Below, one piece after another: positions 1 through 6,476 of a DNA stretch of 9,258 nucleotides. Each line of letters begins with the position of its first letter. Position 1 is the first letter of the stretch. Source of the stretch: an uncultured Lachnospiraceae bacterium (GTDB taxonomy: Bacteria > Bacillota > Clostridia > Lachnospirales > Lachnospiraceae). The stretch lies in the NCBI GenBank assembly GCA_910579085.1, contig CAJTRU010000063.1, forward strand, positions 1-9,258. The letters run 5' to 3'. The translations under genes and the position numbers were made by a program. Under the pieces are notes generated by a model. It did not search any database, was not told the origin of the DNA, and worked only from the letters and a program-made list of their open reading frames with translations.

Positions 1-14
1 GCAAAGATTAGATT

Positions 15-165
15 AGCTGGCAAATTCCAAATGTGCTTACATGAACAAGCTGTACAGCACCGCTGGTGCTTAAGCCCTGTACTTTAGGGCTTTATGCATC
101 CATTGCGTGTGCTGTTCAAACGGGAGTGTGCTTTGTTCATGTAAGACACTTTGGATTTGCCAGCT
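15..165. repeat. long imperfect inverted repeat with nested hairpins
   Basis: The left arm 15-48 (AGCTGGCAAAT...ACATGAACAA) and the right arm 133-165 (TTGTTCATGTAAG...ATTTGCCAGCT) are near-perfect reverse complements. There are 13 perfect pairs inside, TTTGG in the middle and 11 perfect pairs at the outer end, separated by small indels. The enclosed DNA holds a 6-bp hairpin, AGCACC-GCT-GGTGCT (56-70), directly followed by a 7-bp hairpin, AAGCCCT-N7-AGGGCTT (72-92). ACAGCAC (54-60) can also pair with GTGCTGT (109-115). No ORF lies inside. It could be a MITE-like or IS200/IS605-derived remnant, or a structured RNA. I cannot assign a family. Confidence 0.7.
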
Positions 166-253
166 TCAGTAATTATACTATTTTTACAAACCCCCTTAAT
201 TTAATGGCATTGTAACGTAGGGAAAGCGTGCAAAAGCTATGTCTCTGACATGC
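56..253 (-). repeat. structured repeat, copy A (split copy)
   Basis: Two blocks are shared with copy B at 1620-1701. Block 1 is the CACCGC..GTG.TT hairpin (56-70), followed by TATGCA..CATTGCG (93-107). Block 2 is TAACGTAG (213-220), followed by GTGCAAAAGC.ATG.CTCT..CATGC (229-253). Here the blocks are about 100 bases apart, and that gap contains the right arm of the 15-165 inverted repeat. In copy B they are almost adjacent. The minus strand is given because the copy B hairpins pair better as minus-strand RNA (G-U wobbles instead of C-A mismatches). Function is unknown. Confidence 0.55.
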
Positions 254-260
254 TTTTTTA
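236..260 (+). terminator. rho-independent terminator, rightward
   Basis: The stem GC(T)ATGTC / GACATGC (236-243 with 247-253) has a TCT loop and one bulged T, and is followed at once by TTTTTTA and further T-rich sequence. It would end a rightward transcript coming from left of the window, 159 bases before the MFS start. The same hairpin is the second block of structured repeat copy A, so its terminator role may be secondary to a repeat-element origin. Confidence 0.6.
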
Positions 261-371
261 TTTTACACCAAAACAAGTTAATGGGAAACTATATGGATTA
301 GTAACCATCTTTTTGGGGATATTTTGCTATAAATATGTGATATTGTATAAAGATTTTTGTACTATAGTTGT

Positions 372-379
372 GATATAAT
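372..379 (+). promoter_or_regulatory. extended -10 promoter of the MFS gene
   Basis: TGATATAAT is a consensus TATAAT preceded by TGn, the extended -10 form. No good -35 box lies 16-18 bases upstream, where the sequence reads AGATTT-like. The predicted transcript starts near 386, giving a leader of about 26 bases. The ribosome binding site AAGGAGG (401-407) follows, with a short 4-base gap to ATG at 412. Confidence 0.6.
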
Positions 380-411
380 GACCAAAATCCAAATTTACAT
401 AAGGAGGCATT

Positions 412-1596
412 ATGGATACAAATTATAAAAAAACAACTATTGCCTGTTTCACTGGCTATATTGTGCAGGCTATTGTAAACAACTTTGTTCCATTGCTTTT
501 TGTAATGTTTCAAAAAAGCTACAATATTTCACTTTCAAAGATAACAGCTCTGATTACAATCAATTTTATTATCCAGCTGGTAATTGACATGCTGTCAGCA
601 GGATTTATTGATAAAATTGGCTACCGTGCATCTGTAATTATTGCGCATATCTTGTCAGCCGCTGGACTGGTTTCATTAACTTTTCTGCCTGTCCTGCTGC
701 CTGATGCTTTTCTGGGAATTATAATTTCTGTTATTATTTACGCAATTGGCGGCGGCCTGATTGAAGTGCTTATAAGCCCAATTATGGAAGCCTGCCCTAC
801 AGACAACAAAGAAAAGGCTATGAGCCTGCTTCACTCTTTTTATTGCTGGGGACATGTAGGAGTAGTATTAATAACAACAGTCTTTTTTGAAATTGCAGGG
901 GTTGGCAATTGGAAAATCTTAGCCCTTGCCTGGGCTGTAATTCCTGTTTATAATATATTCCTGTTTGCCAAAGCACCTATATTTTCTTTAAATACAGAAG
1001 GTGTGCAGGGACTGGAATTAAAACAATTATTTTCCAAAAAGATATTCTGGATTTTAATGCTTATGATGATGTGTGCAGGTGCATCTGAACAAGCTGTAAG
1101 CCAATGGGCTTCTACTTTTGCAGAACAGGGGCTTGGTGTAAGCAAGACTTTTGGGGATTTAGCAGGCCCGATGGCCTTTGCTATACTTATGGGAACCTCA
1201 AGGCTGCTTTATGGTAAATATGGCCATAAGCTTGATTTAGACCGTTTTATGGAATATAGTATAATTCTGTGTATTATTTCTTATTTATGTATTTCACTTG
1301 CCCCTGTACCTGTACTCAGTCTTGCTGGATGCGCAATATGCGGTTTCTCTGTAGGTATTCTCTGGCCAGGAACATTCAGCAAAGGAGCAGTTTACATAAA
1401 AGGTGGTGGTACAGTCCTGTTTGCCATGCTTGCCCTGGCAGGGGACTTAGGATGTTCTAGCGGGCCAGCCCTGGCAGGTGCTGTATCAAGCTGCTTTAAC
1501 AATAACCTGCATATAGGAATACTAGCAGCAATTATATTTCCAGTCCTGCTATTAACTGGGTTAATACTTTCACGCAAGGTTTCTGCGCTCCATTAA
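412..1596 (+). CDS. MFS transporter, FucP-like fold, substrate unknown
   Basis: This is a complete 394-residue integral membrane protein with about 12 hydrophobic helices, the usual length of a Major Facilitator Superfamily secondary transporter. The loop after helix 2 reads AGFIDKIGYRAS (63-74), matching the family motif A (G-x3-D-x2-G-x2-x). The second half begins near residue 205, with the matching loop GTSRLLYGKYGHK (261-273). SLLHSFYCWGHVG (138-150) and GASEQAVSQW (223-232) resemble the sugar/proton symporter branch that includes fucose permease. AGDLGCSSGPALAG (343-356) is a glycine-rich helix motif. The start has its own promoter and AAGGAGG site. It stands alone and converges on the six-gene operon, so nothing in the context names its substrate. 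Transporter is certain; sugar transport is only suggested. Confidence 0.9.
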   Translation: MDTNYKKTTIACFTGYIVQAIVNNFVPLLFVMFQKSYNISLSKITALITINFIIQLVIDMLSAGFIDKIGYRASVIIAHILSAAGLVSLTFLPVLLPDAFLGIIISVIIYAIGGGLIEVLISPIMEACPTDNKEKAMSLLHSFYCWGHVGVVLITTVFFEIAGVGNWKILALAWAVIPVYNIFLFAKAPIFSLNTEGVQGLELKQLFSKKIFWILMLMMMCAGASEQAVSQWASTFAEQGLGVSKTFGDLAGPMAFAILMGTSRLLYGKYGHKLDLDRFMEYSIILCIISYLCISLAPVPVLSLAGCAICGFSVGILWPGTFSKGAVYIKGGGTVLFAMLALAGDLGCSSGPALAGAVSSCFNNNLHIGILAAIIFPVLLLTGLILSRKVSALH

Positions 1597-1619
1597 ATTA
1601 TTCCATAAAGGGGCTCTTT

Positions 1620-1701
1620 AACACCGCCAGTGTTTGTATCCCTATGCACTGTTGCGCAGGTTAACGTAGCGTAATGTGCAAAAGCCATGCCTCTAGCATG
1701 C
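1620..1701 (-). repeat. structured repeat, copy B
   Basis: This compact copy of the element upstream of the MFS gene lies between the convergent MFS and paralogue A genes. It contains AACACC-GCC-AGTGTT (1620-1634), TATGCA..GTTGCG (1643-1656), TAACGTAG (1662-1669) and the hairpin GCCATGC..GCATGC (1684-1701). Relative to copy A, hairpin 1 changes a G-C pair to A-T, and hairpin 2 changes a T-A pair to C-G, so pairing is kept. The two remaining C-A mismatches on the plus strand become G-U wobbles on the minus strand. This favours a minus-strand transcript, which is the sense strand of the operon's 3' end. Confidence 0.6.
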
Positions 1702-1721
1702 AAAACCGTCAGTTAACCTGC
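1656..1721. repeat. 10-bp perfect inverted repeat around copy B hairpin
   Basis: GCAGGTTAAC (1656-1665) and GTTAACCTGC (1712-1721) are exact reverse complements, 46 bases apart. They enclose the GCCATGC..GCATGC hairpin, so the region can fold as a stem with an inner hairpin. It sits 16 bases beyond the stop of paralogue A. On the minus strand the inner hairpin is followed by CUUUUGC, so it might act as a weak terminator for the leftward operon. No long U-tract follows on either strand. Copy A lacks this outer stem. Confidence 0.55.
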
Positions 1722-1736
1722 AAAAACAATAACATA

Positions 1737-2837
1737 TCACCTGCCACATGCACATGCCAGTCTGATATTATCTTTGAAGTAACTGCTTTTATTCCTGGTA
1801 TCAAATTTATCTGCTATTGTACATGCTTGTCCATAAAACCATTGTTCCAGCCTGCTACAGTTATAATTGCCGTCTTCCTGGTACAGTGGGAATTCTTTTG
1901 GTAAATCCAGCATAATTGTATCTTTAGTCCTGGCAAGTTCATGAAAGCACACATATGCCCCTTTATAGAAGTCATAAACTTTTATCTGGTCCCATAACCC
2001 TAGTACCATTTTCATTCCAATCTGGAATTTTTCAACAGCTTTATCCATATTTGTATAAGCAAAGCAACGTATTACTGCACCAAAGAAACTTAAATCATGT
2101 ATGCGCTTTTCCATCTTAACATTTAGCTGGTTTGCATAAACGCTGGCTTCTTTTAAATCGCCTCTGTCCAGCGCATCTTCAAGGTAATAATACCTGAAAA
2201 GTTTAGGTGCATCTTTACAGAAATTTGTACGCCCTGCTTTTAACGGCTTGGCATATTCATCCGCCGCTTTACGGTCACCTGCAAGCAATGACATATGTAC
2301 AGCATAAGAGCGTTCACATGCACGGCAGTCAGACAGCCCGTCCCTTCCTGTTTTCCAGAATTTTTGGAAATACTGGAATGTTTTTTCTTTATCTATATAC
2401 TGCCAAAACCGTGCAAGCTGCCACCAGTACACTCTGTGCCCTATATTAAATCTTTTAACAAGGGCATGGAAATTGTCCATTGTTTCTTCCCACTGTTCCA
2501 TAGGGATTTGTGGAAGTGCAACGATATTGTCAAGCCCCATCTGTGTAATCATAAGATATGACTCTGCACCACCATTATCAGGTACATTATCAAGTACATG
2601 CGGGTTTTCTTCATATATTTTTGCATACTCTGCCGCTATTGGAATAGTACTTACAGGGTCTCCATGAAAATATGCCTGGTATGCGTAGTCATACCGCCAT
2701 ACAAGCTGGTAATAGGCTTCACCTGCCTCATCTGCCTCTTTTATATATTCTTTAATGGCATTTGCTTTTTCTTCACCATCTGGAAGCAAATTTAAAATTA
2801 TTGACATAGCTTCACCATCAAAATAACTTTTTGCCAT
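1737..2837 (-). CDS. helical-repeat protein, paralogue A (five-cysteine family)
   Basis: I do not recognise a named family for this 366-residue protein. It is soluble, rich in aromatic and charged residues, and looks like an alpha-helical (TPR-like) repeat protein. It is clearly paralogous to the genes at 2904-3953 and 6477-7604. Shared marks are ALPQIP (107-112), SDCRACE (169-175), C207 in CKDAP, C258 in RCFA, C297 in YVCFHELARTKD, and the end LEQWFYGQACTIADKFDTRN (330-349). The cysteine spacings match those of both paralogues to within one residue. There is no signal peptide or membrane helix, so it is probably cytoplasmic. The tail ACACGR adds two cysteines of its own. The ATG is preceded by GGAGAGGAG at a normal distance. 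It is the last gene of the operon, 66 bases after paralogue B. A partner or substrate adaptor of the operon's HSP90 is a guess from context. Confidence 0.85.
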   Translation of the reverse strand: MAKSYFDGEAMSIILNLLPDGEEKANAIKEYIKEADEAGEAYYQLVWRYDYAYQAYFHGDPVSTIPIAAEYAKIYEENPHVLDNVPDNGGAESYLMITQMGLDNIVALPQIPMEQWEETMDNFHALVKRFNIGHRVYWWQLARFWQYIDKEKTFQYFQKFWKTGRDGLSDCRACERSYAVHMSLLAGDRKAADEYAKPLKAGRTNFCKDAPKLFRYYYLEDALDRGDLKEASVYANQLNVKMEKRIHDLSFFGAVIRCFAYTNMDKAVEKFQIGMKMVLGLWDQIKVYDFYKGAYVCFHELARTKDTIMLDLPKEFPLYQEDGNYNCSRLEQWFYGQACTIADKFDTRNKSSYFKDNIRLACACGR

Positions 2838-2903
2838 TTTTATTCTCCTCTCCTAAATACAGTTAAAACTTGCTAACACACATGTATCTGTCCTGGTTAT
2901 AAT

Positions 2904-3953
2904 TTATGCACGTCCTAAATCCTTCATATAAAAGTCTGTACCATTACGTTTATCAAACTTTTCTGCTGACTGTACAGCTTTATTATAAAACCACTCTTCA
3001 AAAAATTCTGTAGTATTAGCTTCCAGATTTACTCCTTGTGGCGGATATAATGTCTTGCTCTTGCCACATAAATTTGCCTCACGGCAGCAGCACCATGCAC
3101 CTTTATAGAAGAAATAAAGTGACTGTTCATTCCACATATTAACCGTCCACCGCCAGTACTGCTGCAAAAGCCTTAAGCCCTTCTCAATGTTAATTACTGG
3201 CATACAGCGCAGTACTGTGCCGGCATTTGCAAGGTCACTTACATCCCTGCATCCTCCCTGCATTAACTTTTTAACAAACGGCTCATATTTGCCAAGCCCG
3301 CCCTCATCCATATAGTGTTCAAGAAAAACGGCATATGTCTGCCAGGGAATATCATGACATTCAAGGCCTCCGCTAAATATCCTTTTTGCCATTTCATGTG
3401 CAAGCCTGATGTCCCCCTTTTTTAATGTATACCAGACCTTAAGATGCTGTTCACATGCAGTACATGCAGAATAACTGCCCATTTTTTCACTGTTGAATAT
3501 GTCATAGTGTTCTTGTGCTTTTTGCAAATCTATGTATGTATAAAATTCTGTACAAACCATATGCAGACGCCGTACTGCACCACACCTTAACTTTGCGGCT
3601 ACCTTCTCCATTTCCCCAAACATTTTTTCACATATTGGAAGCTCTATCTGTGGCAGTACAATAGAAAGGGACGCTGCCTCCCTTGCAACCGTAAAACGGT
3701 CATACGCACTGGCCGCTTCTGGATGTTCTTCTGCTATCTGGAAAAATTCAGCACAATATGGCAGGATTTTTGTTGCATCATCAAAAAATGGTACAAAAAC
3801 AGCCATACTTGCACGCAGGCTTAACCTTGCATATGGGTCACCTGCCATATCCGCTTTTCTTATCTCTTCTATATATGCAGCCGTCTGCTTTGGCCCTGGA
3901 TTGATATTATGTATTTTCTTGAATATTTCACTTGTATCAATTTTATATCCCAA
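2904..3953 (-). CDS. helical-repeat protein, paralogue B (five-cysteine family)
   Basis: This complete 349-residue, probably cytoplasmic protein is a diverged paralogue of the genes at 1737-2837 and 6477-7604. It keeps VLPQIE (99-104), CTACE (164-168), C199 in CHDIP, C250 in RCMP, C289 in the run CCC, FFYKGAW (281-287) and the C-terminal signature EEWFYNKA..AEKFDKRNGT (319-339). It differs by having SACTACE where the other two have SDCRACE, and by a shorter C-terminal half without the WNKDG/QEDGN segment. The start is TTG at 3951-3953, chosen because GGAGG lies 8 bases upstream (3962-3966) and no ATG is better placed. It lies 75 bases after the HSP90 gene, with a small inverted repeat in the gap. 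No biochemical function can be named. Confidence 0.85.
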   Translation of the reverse strand: MGYKIDTSEIFKKIHNINPGPKQTAAYIEEIRKADMAGDPYARLSLRASMAVFVPFFDDATKILPYCAEFFQIAEEHPEAASAYDRFTVAREAASLSIVLPQIELPICEKMFGEMEKVAAKLRCGAVRRLHMVCTEFYTYIDLQKAQEHYDIFNSEKMGSYSACTACEQHLKVWYTLKKGDIRLAHEMAKRIFSGGLECHDIPWQTYAVFLEHYMDEGGLGKYEPFVKKLMQGGCRDVSDLANAGTVLRCMPVINIEKGLRLLQQYWRWTVNMWNEQSLYFFYKGAWCCCREANLCGKSKTLYPPQGVNLEANTTEFFEEWFYNKAVQSAEKFDKRNGTDFYMKDLGRA

Positions 3954-3978
3954 TTTCTATTCCTCCCCATATTTTATA

Positions 3979-4017
3979 ATACCCTGTTCTTCTTATATAA
4001 ATGTGGATTAAGGGTAT
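3979..4017. repeat. 7-bp inverted repeat between HSP90 and paralogue B
   Basis: ATACCCT (3979-3985) and AGGGTAT (4011-4017) are exact reverse complements, 25 bases apart, in the gap after the HSP90 stop. They could form an mRNA hairpin that sets the expression of paralogue B relative to HSP90, or be an operator. No U-tract follows, so it is not a clear terminator. With arms this short, chance is possible. Confidence 0.3.
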
Positions 4018-4028
4018 AATCTGGATAT

Positions 4029-6461
4029 TTACAAATTATATTCAACAAGGTTTAGAAGCTCCTGGTTTAAAACTTTTAATTCACCACCTCTTAACGGATG
4101 GCCTCCTGCAAGCATGGCTTGCACATAAAGCACCCTGGTAATGCTTTTTATAAGCGGTTTGCCCGTTATCTGTGAAAGTCTCTGTATAAGCGGACTGTTA
4201 AGGTTTAAGTACAGTGTAGCAAGTGGTTTTTCCTCTACACTGTTAATCAAAGAAGACAGTGCATCAGAAAATATATTATTACTGCTCTCCCTTGCTGACT
4301 GTAACTGCCTTAAGAACTGTACTTCATCACTCATTGAATAGAGCACTGGCAAATCCATCGGAAGGAAGCGCCGTATTTCTGCTTTGCAGTCAAATTCCCT
4401 TAATACCTGGCTTGCAACAGTTTCCACAAATTCTATGCGCTGCCGTTCAAATGAATGTAGCTCTTCAAGTACAAGGTTCATGCTTTCCTCATGGAATGGT
4501 TCTAAAGGAAGTGAAAACATATTAGCAAGTTTTCTTACAAGTTCTTCATCACTTTCATAGCCTGTACATATTAAAAGCCTGCCCTGTGCCATAAAAAGAG
4601 GCTTTAACTGTTTAAACCTTGGAATAGAACTAATCCACTCTGCCTCACCAGCATTTTTTAAATAAAGTCCTGTACGTGTCCCCTCACTTGTTTCAAATGG
4701 CAGGTAATCTATAAACAGGCGGAAAAGCCCGTCATCCCATACAGACATTGACTTAATAGCATGCGAATGTACATTTACAATTCCAGAAAGGCACTGCTGG
4801 TCTTCCTGGGCCATTTTCTCCAGGTATCTCCTTATGCAGTCCTCAAATTCCTTCCTTGCCTCTTCAAGTTCCCCATCTTCATAGAAATCTTCACGTGACG
4901 CCGTAGGACGCAGGTTTCTTGTATTTAAGAAACAGCGCATGAAAAATGCCCACGGAGGCAGCAGTGTATTCCCCTCTTCTGTAAGAAGCATCTGTTTTAA
5001 ATATATACGGTGGCCGTTTTTAACTGACGGGTCTGTACGGTAAGATAAAATATATGCAACACCGCTAAGATGCGGTGTCTGTACAGGTATTGCATCCATA
5101 AATTCTTCGCCAAAAAGCCAGTCCCCAAATGATAAAAGCTGGCTTCTGCTTATACCCGAAAAATCAGCAGGCACATTATTAAGCCTTTCAGAATTTCCAG
5201 CCAGATATACAGGTACTGGAAGCGCAAGCCCGTAATACCTGGCAAGCTCTGCAACTTTTTCTTTCTGGAAATAATGTTCACTGCCTTTCTTTGCCTGAAG
5301 TATAACTGTTGTACCTGTAACACCCTCTGCCTTGTATGCAAGGTAATCCATATCAAGTGGTTCTAACGTGTAAGTACCATCTGGAAGCCCTGTCCAGACA
5401 TGTGCCTGGCTGCCATCTGCTGGTACTGTATGTACCACTATAGAGTCTGATACCATAAAACATGATAAAAGCCCAATACCAAACCTGCCAATATAATCCT
5501 CAGGGATTTGCCCGTTTACAAGCTGTGTCTTGGATGACTGCCCTATTACAGCAAGAAAACGGTGTATTTCTTCTTCGTTAAGCCCTGAACCATTATCATG
5601 GAATTCAATCCTCCTGCCTGTCACAACATTAATTGTAATAACACCGCCGTTCCATCCATTCTGCTTTCTCTGGCGCATTGTAATAGCATCAGCACCATTC
5701 TGCAAAAGTTCCCTTATAAATACATCAGGGCTCTTATATAAATGGTTTGAAAGTATATCCAGCATCCCTCCCAGGTTCACCTGGAAATGGTAACGGCTGG
5801 CCTGCTGGTTTTCTGGCACAACAGGAAACTGGAAAATACCTGTGTGTTCCCCATCTGCATCCTTTTTAACCTGCTCTTCTTCTTTAACCTGTTCTTCTTC
5901 CTCTTTAACCTGCTCTTCCTCTTCTTCTGGAACTGCAAAACCAAGAGCCTTTATAAAATCATACATCTGCCATGTGTCATAACCATATTCGTCATCCGGA
6001 TATGCTTTTTCACCAGCATTTCCTTCCAAATCCTCCCAGAAATACAGGTAACGGCAAACCTTTGCAGATGGCACATTAAATAATTCTGACAATACTTCTG
6101 CATTGCCTGCCATTTTTAAGACATCTTCTTCGTCTACATCCCCAAAATAATCTGGTATAGGGCAGAATACATCTTTTTCCTGCCCTTTATCATAAAGGGA
6201 ATAACCCCAGAAATCATCATCATAAATATAGCAAAGCAGGACTGTCCCGTTTGCCTCCTTTGACAGTTCAGCAGCAAGTTCTTCAAAACCTGTTGTGTTT
6301 TCATTAAACTGTAATGTTGTACCTGCTTTATTTGCAGCCATAATGCATTTTTCTGGCACTATGCCATACTTATTGCCTTCAGAAGCAATATTATTAAGAT
6401 ATTTTTTTACAGGAAACAACCCTCTCCCCTTTATTATTGCAGTTTCTAAAAATAATCCCAT
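4029..6461 (-). CDS. non-canonical HSP90-family chaperone with extra N-terminal domain
   Basis: This 810-residue GHKL-type ATPase is longer than usual HtpG (about 620-640). Residues 1-178 are an extra domain I cannot name (YIYDDDFWGYSLYDKG at 79-93, FCPIPDYF at 99-106, DTWQMYDFI at 162-170). An acidic linker (179-200) follows. The HSP90 core starts near 224 (YHFQVNLGGMLDILSNHLY). ATP-site motifs are RELLQNGADA (250-259, with E251 and N255), DNGSGL (289-294), IGQSSKTQ (306-313), IGRFGIGLLSCFMVSD (324-339) and GTT (383-385). The middle-domain loop LRPTASREDF (517-526) carries the Arg of the conserved SRE motif. The end, LNSPLIQRL..LYVQAMLAGG (754-787), matches the HtpG dimerisation domain. The FQV.L.G..D.LS.HLY opening fits the divergent 'HSP90 family protein' branch better than classic htpG. 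The C terminus lacks MEEVD. GAGGTGG precedes the ATG, 15 bases after paralogue C. It is flanked on both sides by the helical paralogues. Confidence 0.92.
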   Translation of the reverse strand: MGLFLETAIIKGRGLFPVKKYLNNIASEGNKYGIVPEKCIMAANKAGTTLQFNENTTGFEELAAELSKEANGTVLLCYIYDDDFWGYSLYDKGQEKDVFCPIPDYFGDVDEEDVLKMAGNAEVLSELFNVPSAKVCRYLYFWEDLEGNAGEKAYPDDEYGYDTWQMYDFIKALGFAVPEEEEEQVKEEEEQVKEEEQVKKDADGEHTGIFQFPVVPENQQASRYHFQVNLGGMLDILSNHLYKSPDVFIRELLQNGADAITMRQRKQNGWNGGVITINVVTGRRIEFHDNGSGLNEEEIHRFLAVIGQSSKTQLVNGQIPEDYIGRFGIGLLSCFMVSDSIVVHTVPADGSQAHVWTGLPDGTYTLEPLDMDYLAYKAEGVTGTTVILQAKKGSEHYFQKEKVAELARYYGLALPVPVYLAGNSERLNNVPADFSGISRSQLLSFGDWLFGEEFMDAIPVQTPHLSGVAYILSYRTDPSVKNGHRIYLKQMLLTEEGNTLLPPWAFFMRCFLNTRNLRPTASREDFYEDGELEEARKEFEDCIRRYLEKMAQEDQQCLSGIVNVHSHAIKSMSVWDDGLFRLFIDYLPFETSEGTRTGLYLKNAGEAEWISSIPRFKQLKPLFMAQGRLLICTGYESDEELVRKLANMFSLPLEPFHEESMNLVLEELHSFERQRIEFVETVASQVLREFDCKAEIRRFLPMDLPVLYSMSDEVQFLRQLQSARESSNNIFSDALSSLINSVEEKPLATLYLNLNSPLIQRLSQITGKPLIKSITRVLYVQAMLAGGHPLRGGELKVLNQELLNLVEYNL
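5862..5927 (-). repeat. tandem coding repeat, acidic EEEEQVK linker
   Basis: These 66 bases encode HSP90 residues 179-200: three units of E3-5-QVK followed by K. The DNA itself repeats imperfectly, with units ending in a GAACAGGTTAAA-like stretch on the coding strand. The segment joins the extra N-terminal domain to the ATPase core and is likely a flexible charged spacer. Such repeats often change copy number between strains. Confidence 0.8.
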
Positions 6462-6476
6462 AAATCTTCCACCTCT

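Larger units (their letters stand above)
1..411. other. gene-free left region
   Basis: I find no convincing gene in this stretch. It holds a long imperfect inverted repeat (15-165) with two nested hairpins, the pieces of structured repeat copy A (56-253), a rightward terminator (236-260) and the extended -10 promoter (372-379) with the ribosome binding site of the MFS gene. An open frame on the minus strand across 298-513 only overlaps the promoter and the MFS start and has no ribosome binding site. The terminator suggests that a rightward transcript enters from outside the window. Confidence 0.7.

Noticed and set aside
56..253. CRISPR array or riboswitch
   Set aside because: There are no regularly spaced direct repeats, and the elements match no riboswitch class I know; the paired hairpins fit a structured repeat better.
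298..513. 71-codon minus-strand ORF over the MFS promoter and start
   Set aside because: It overlaps the promoter, the ribosome binding site and the clearly coding MFS N terminus, and has no ribosome binding site of its own.
5787..6083. 98-codon plus-strand ORF rich in F and L, resembling a membrane peptide
   Set aside because: It is the antisense of the Glu-rich HSP90 linker; GAA/GAG codons read backwards give TTC/CTC, hence the false hydrophobic run.
4029..6461. Ordinary HtpG housekeeping chaperone
   Set aside because: The extra 178-residue domain, acidic repeat linker, altered ATP-site motifs (RELLQNGADA, IGQSSKTQ) and operon partners do not fit classic htpG.
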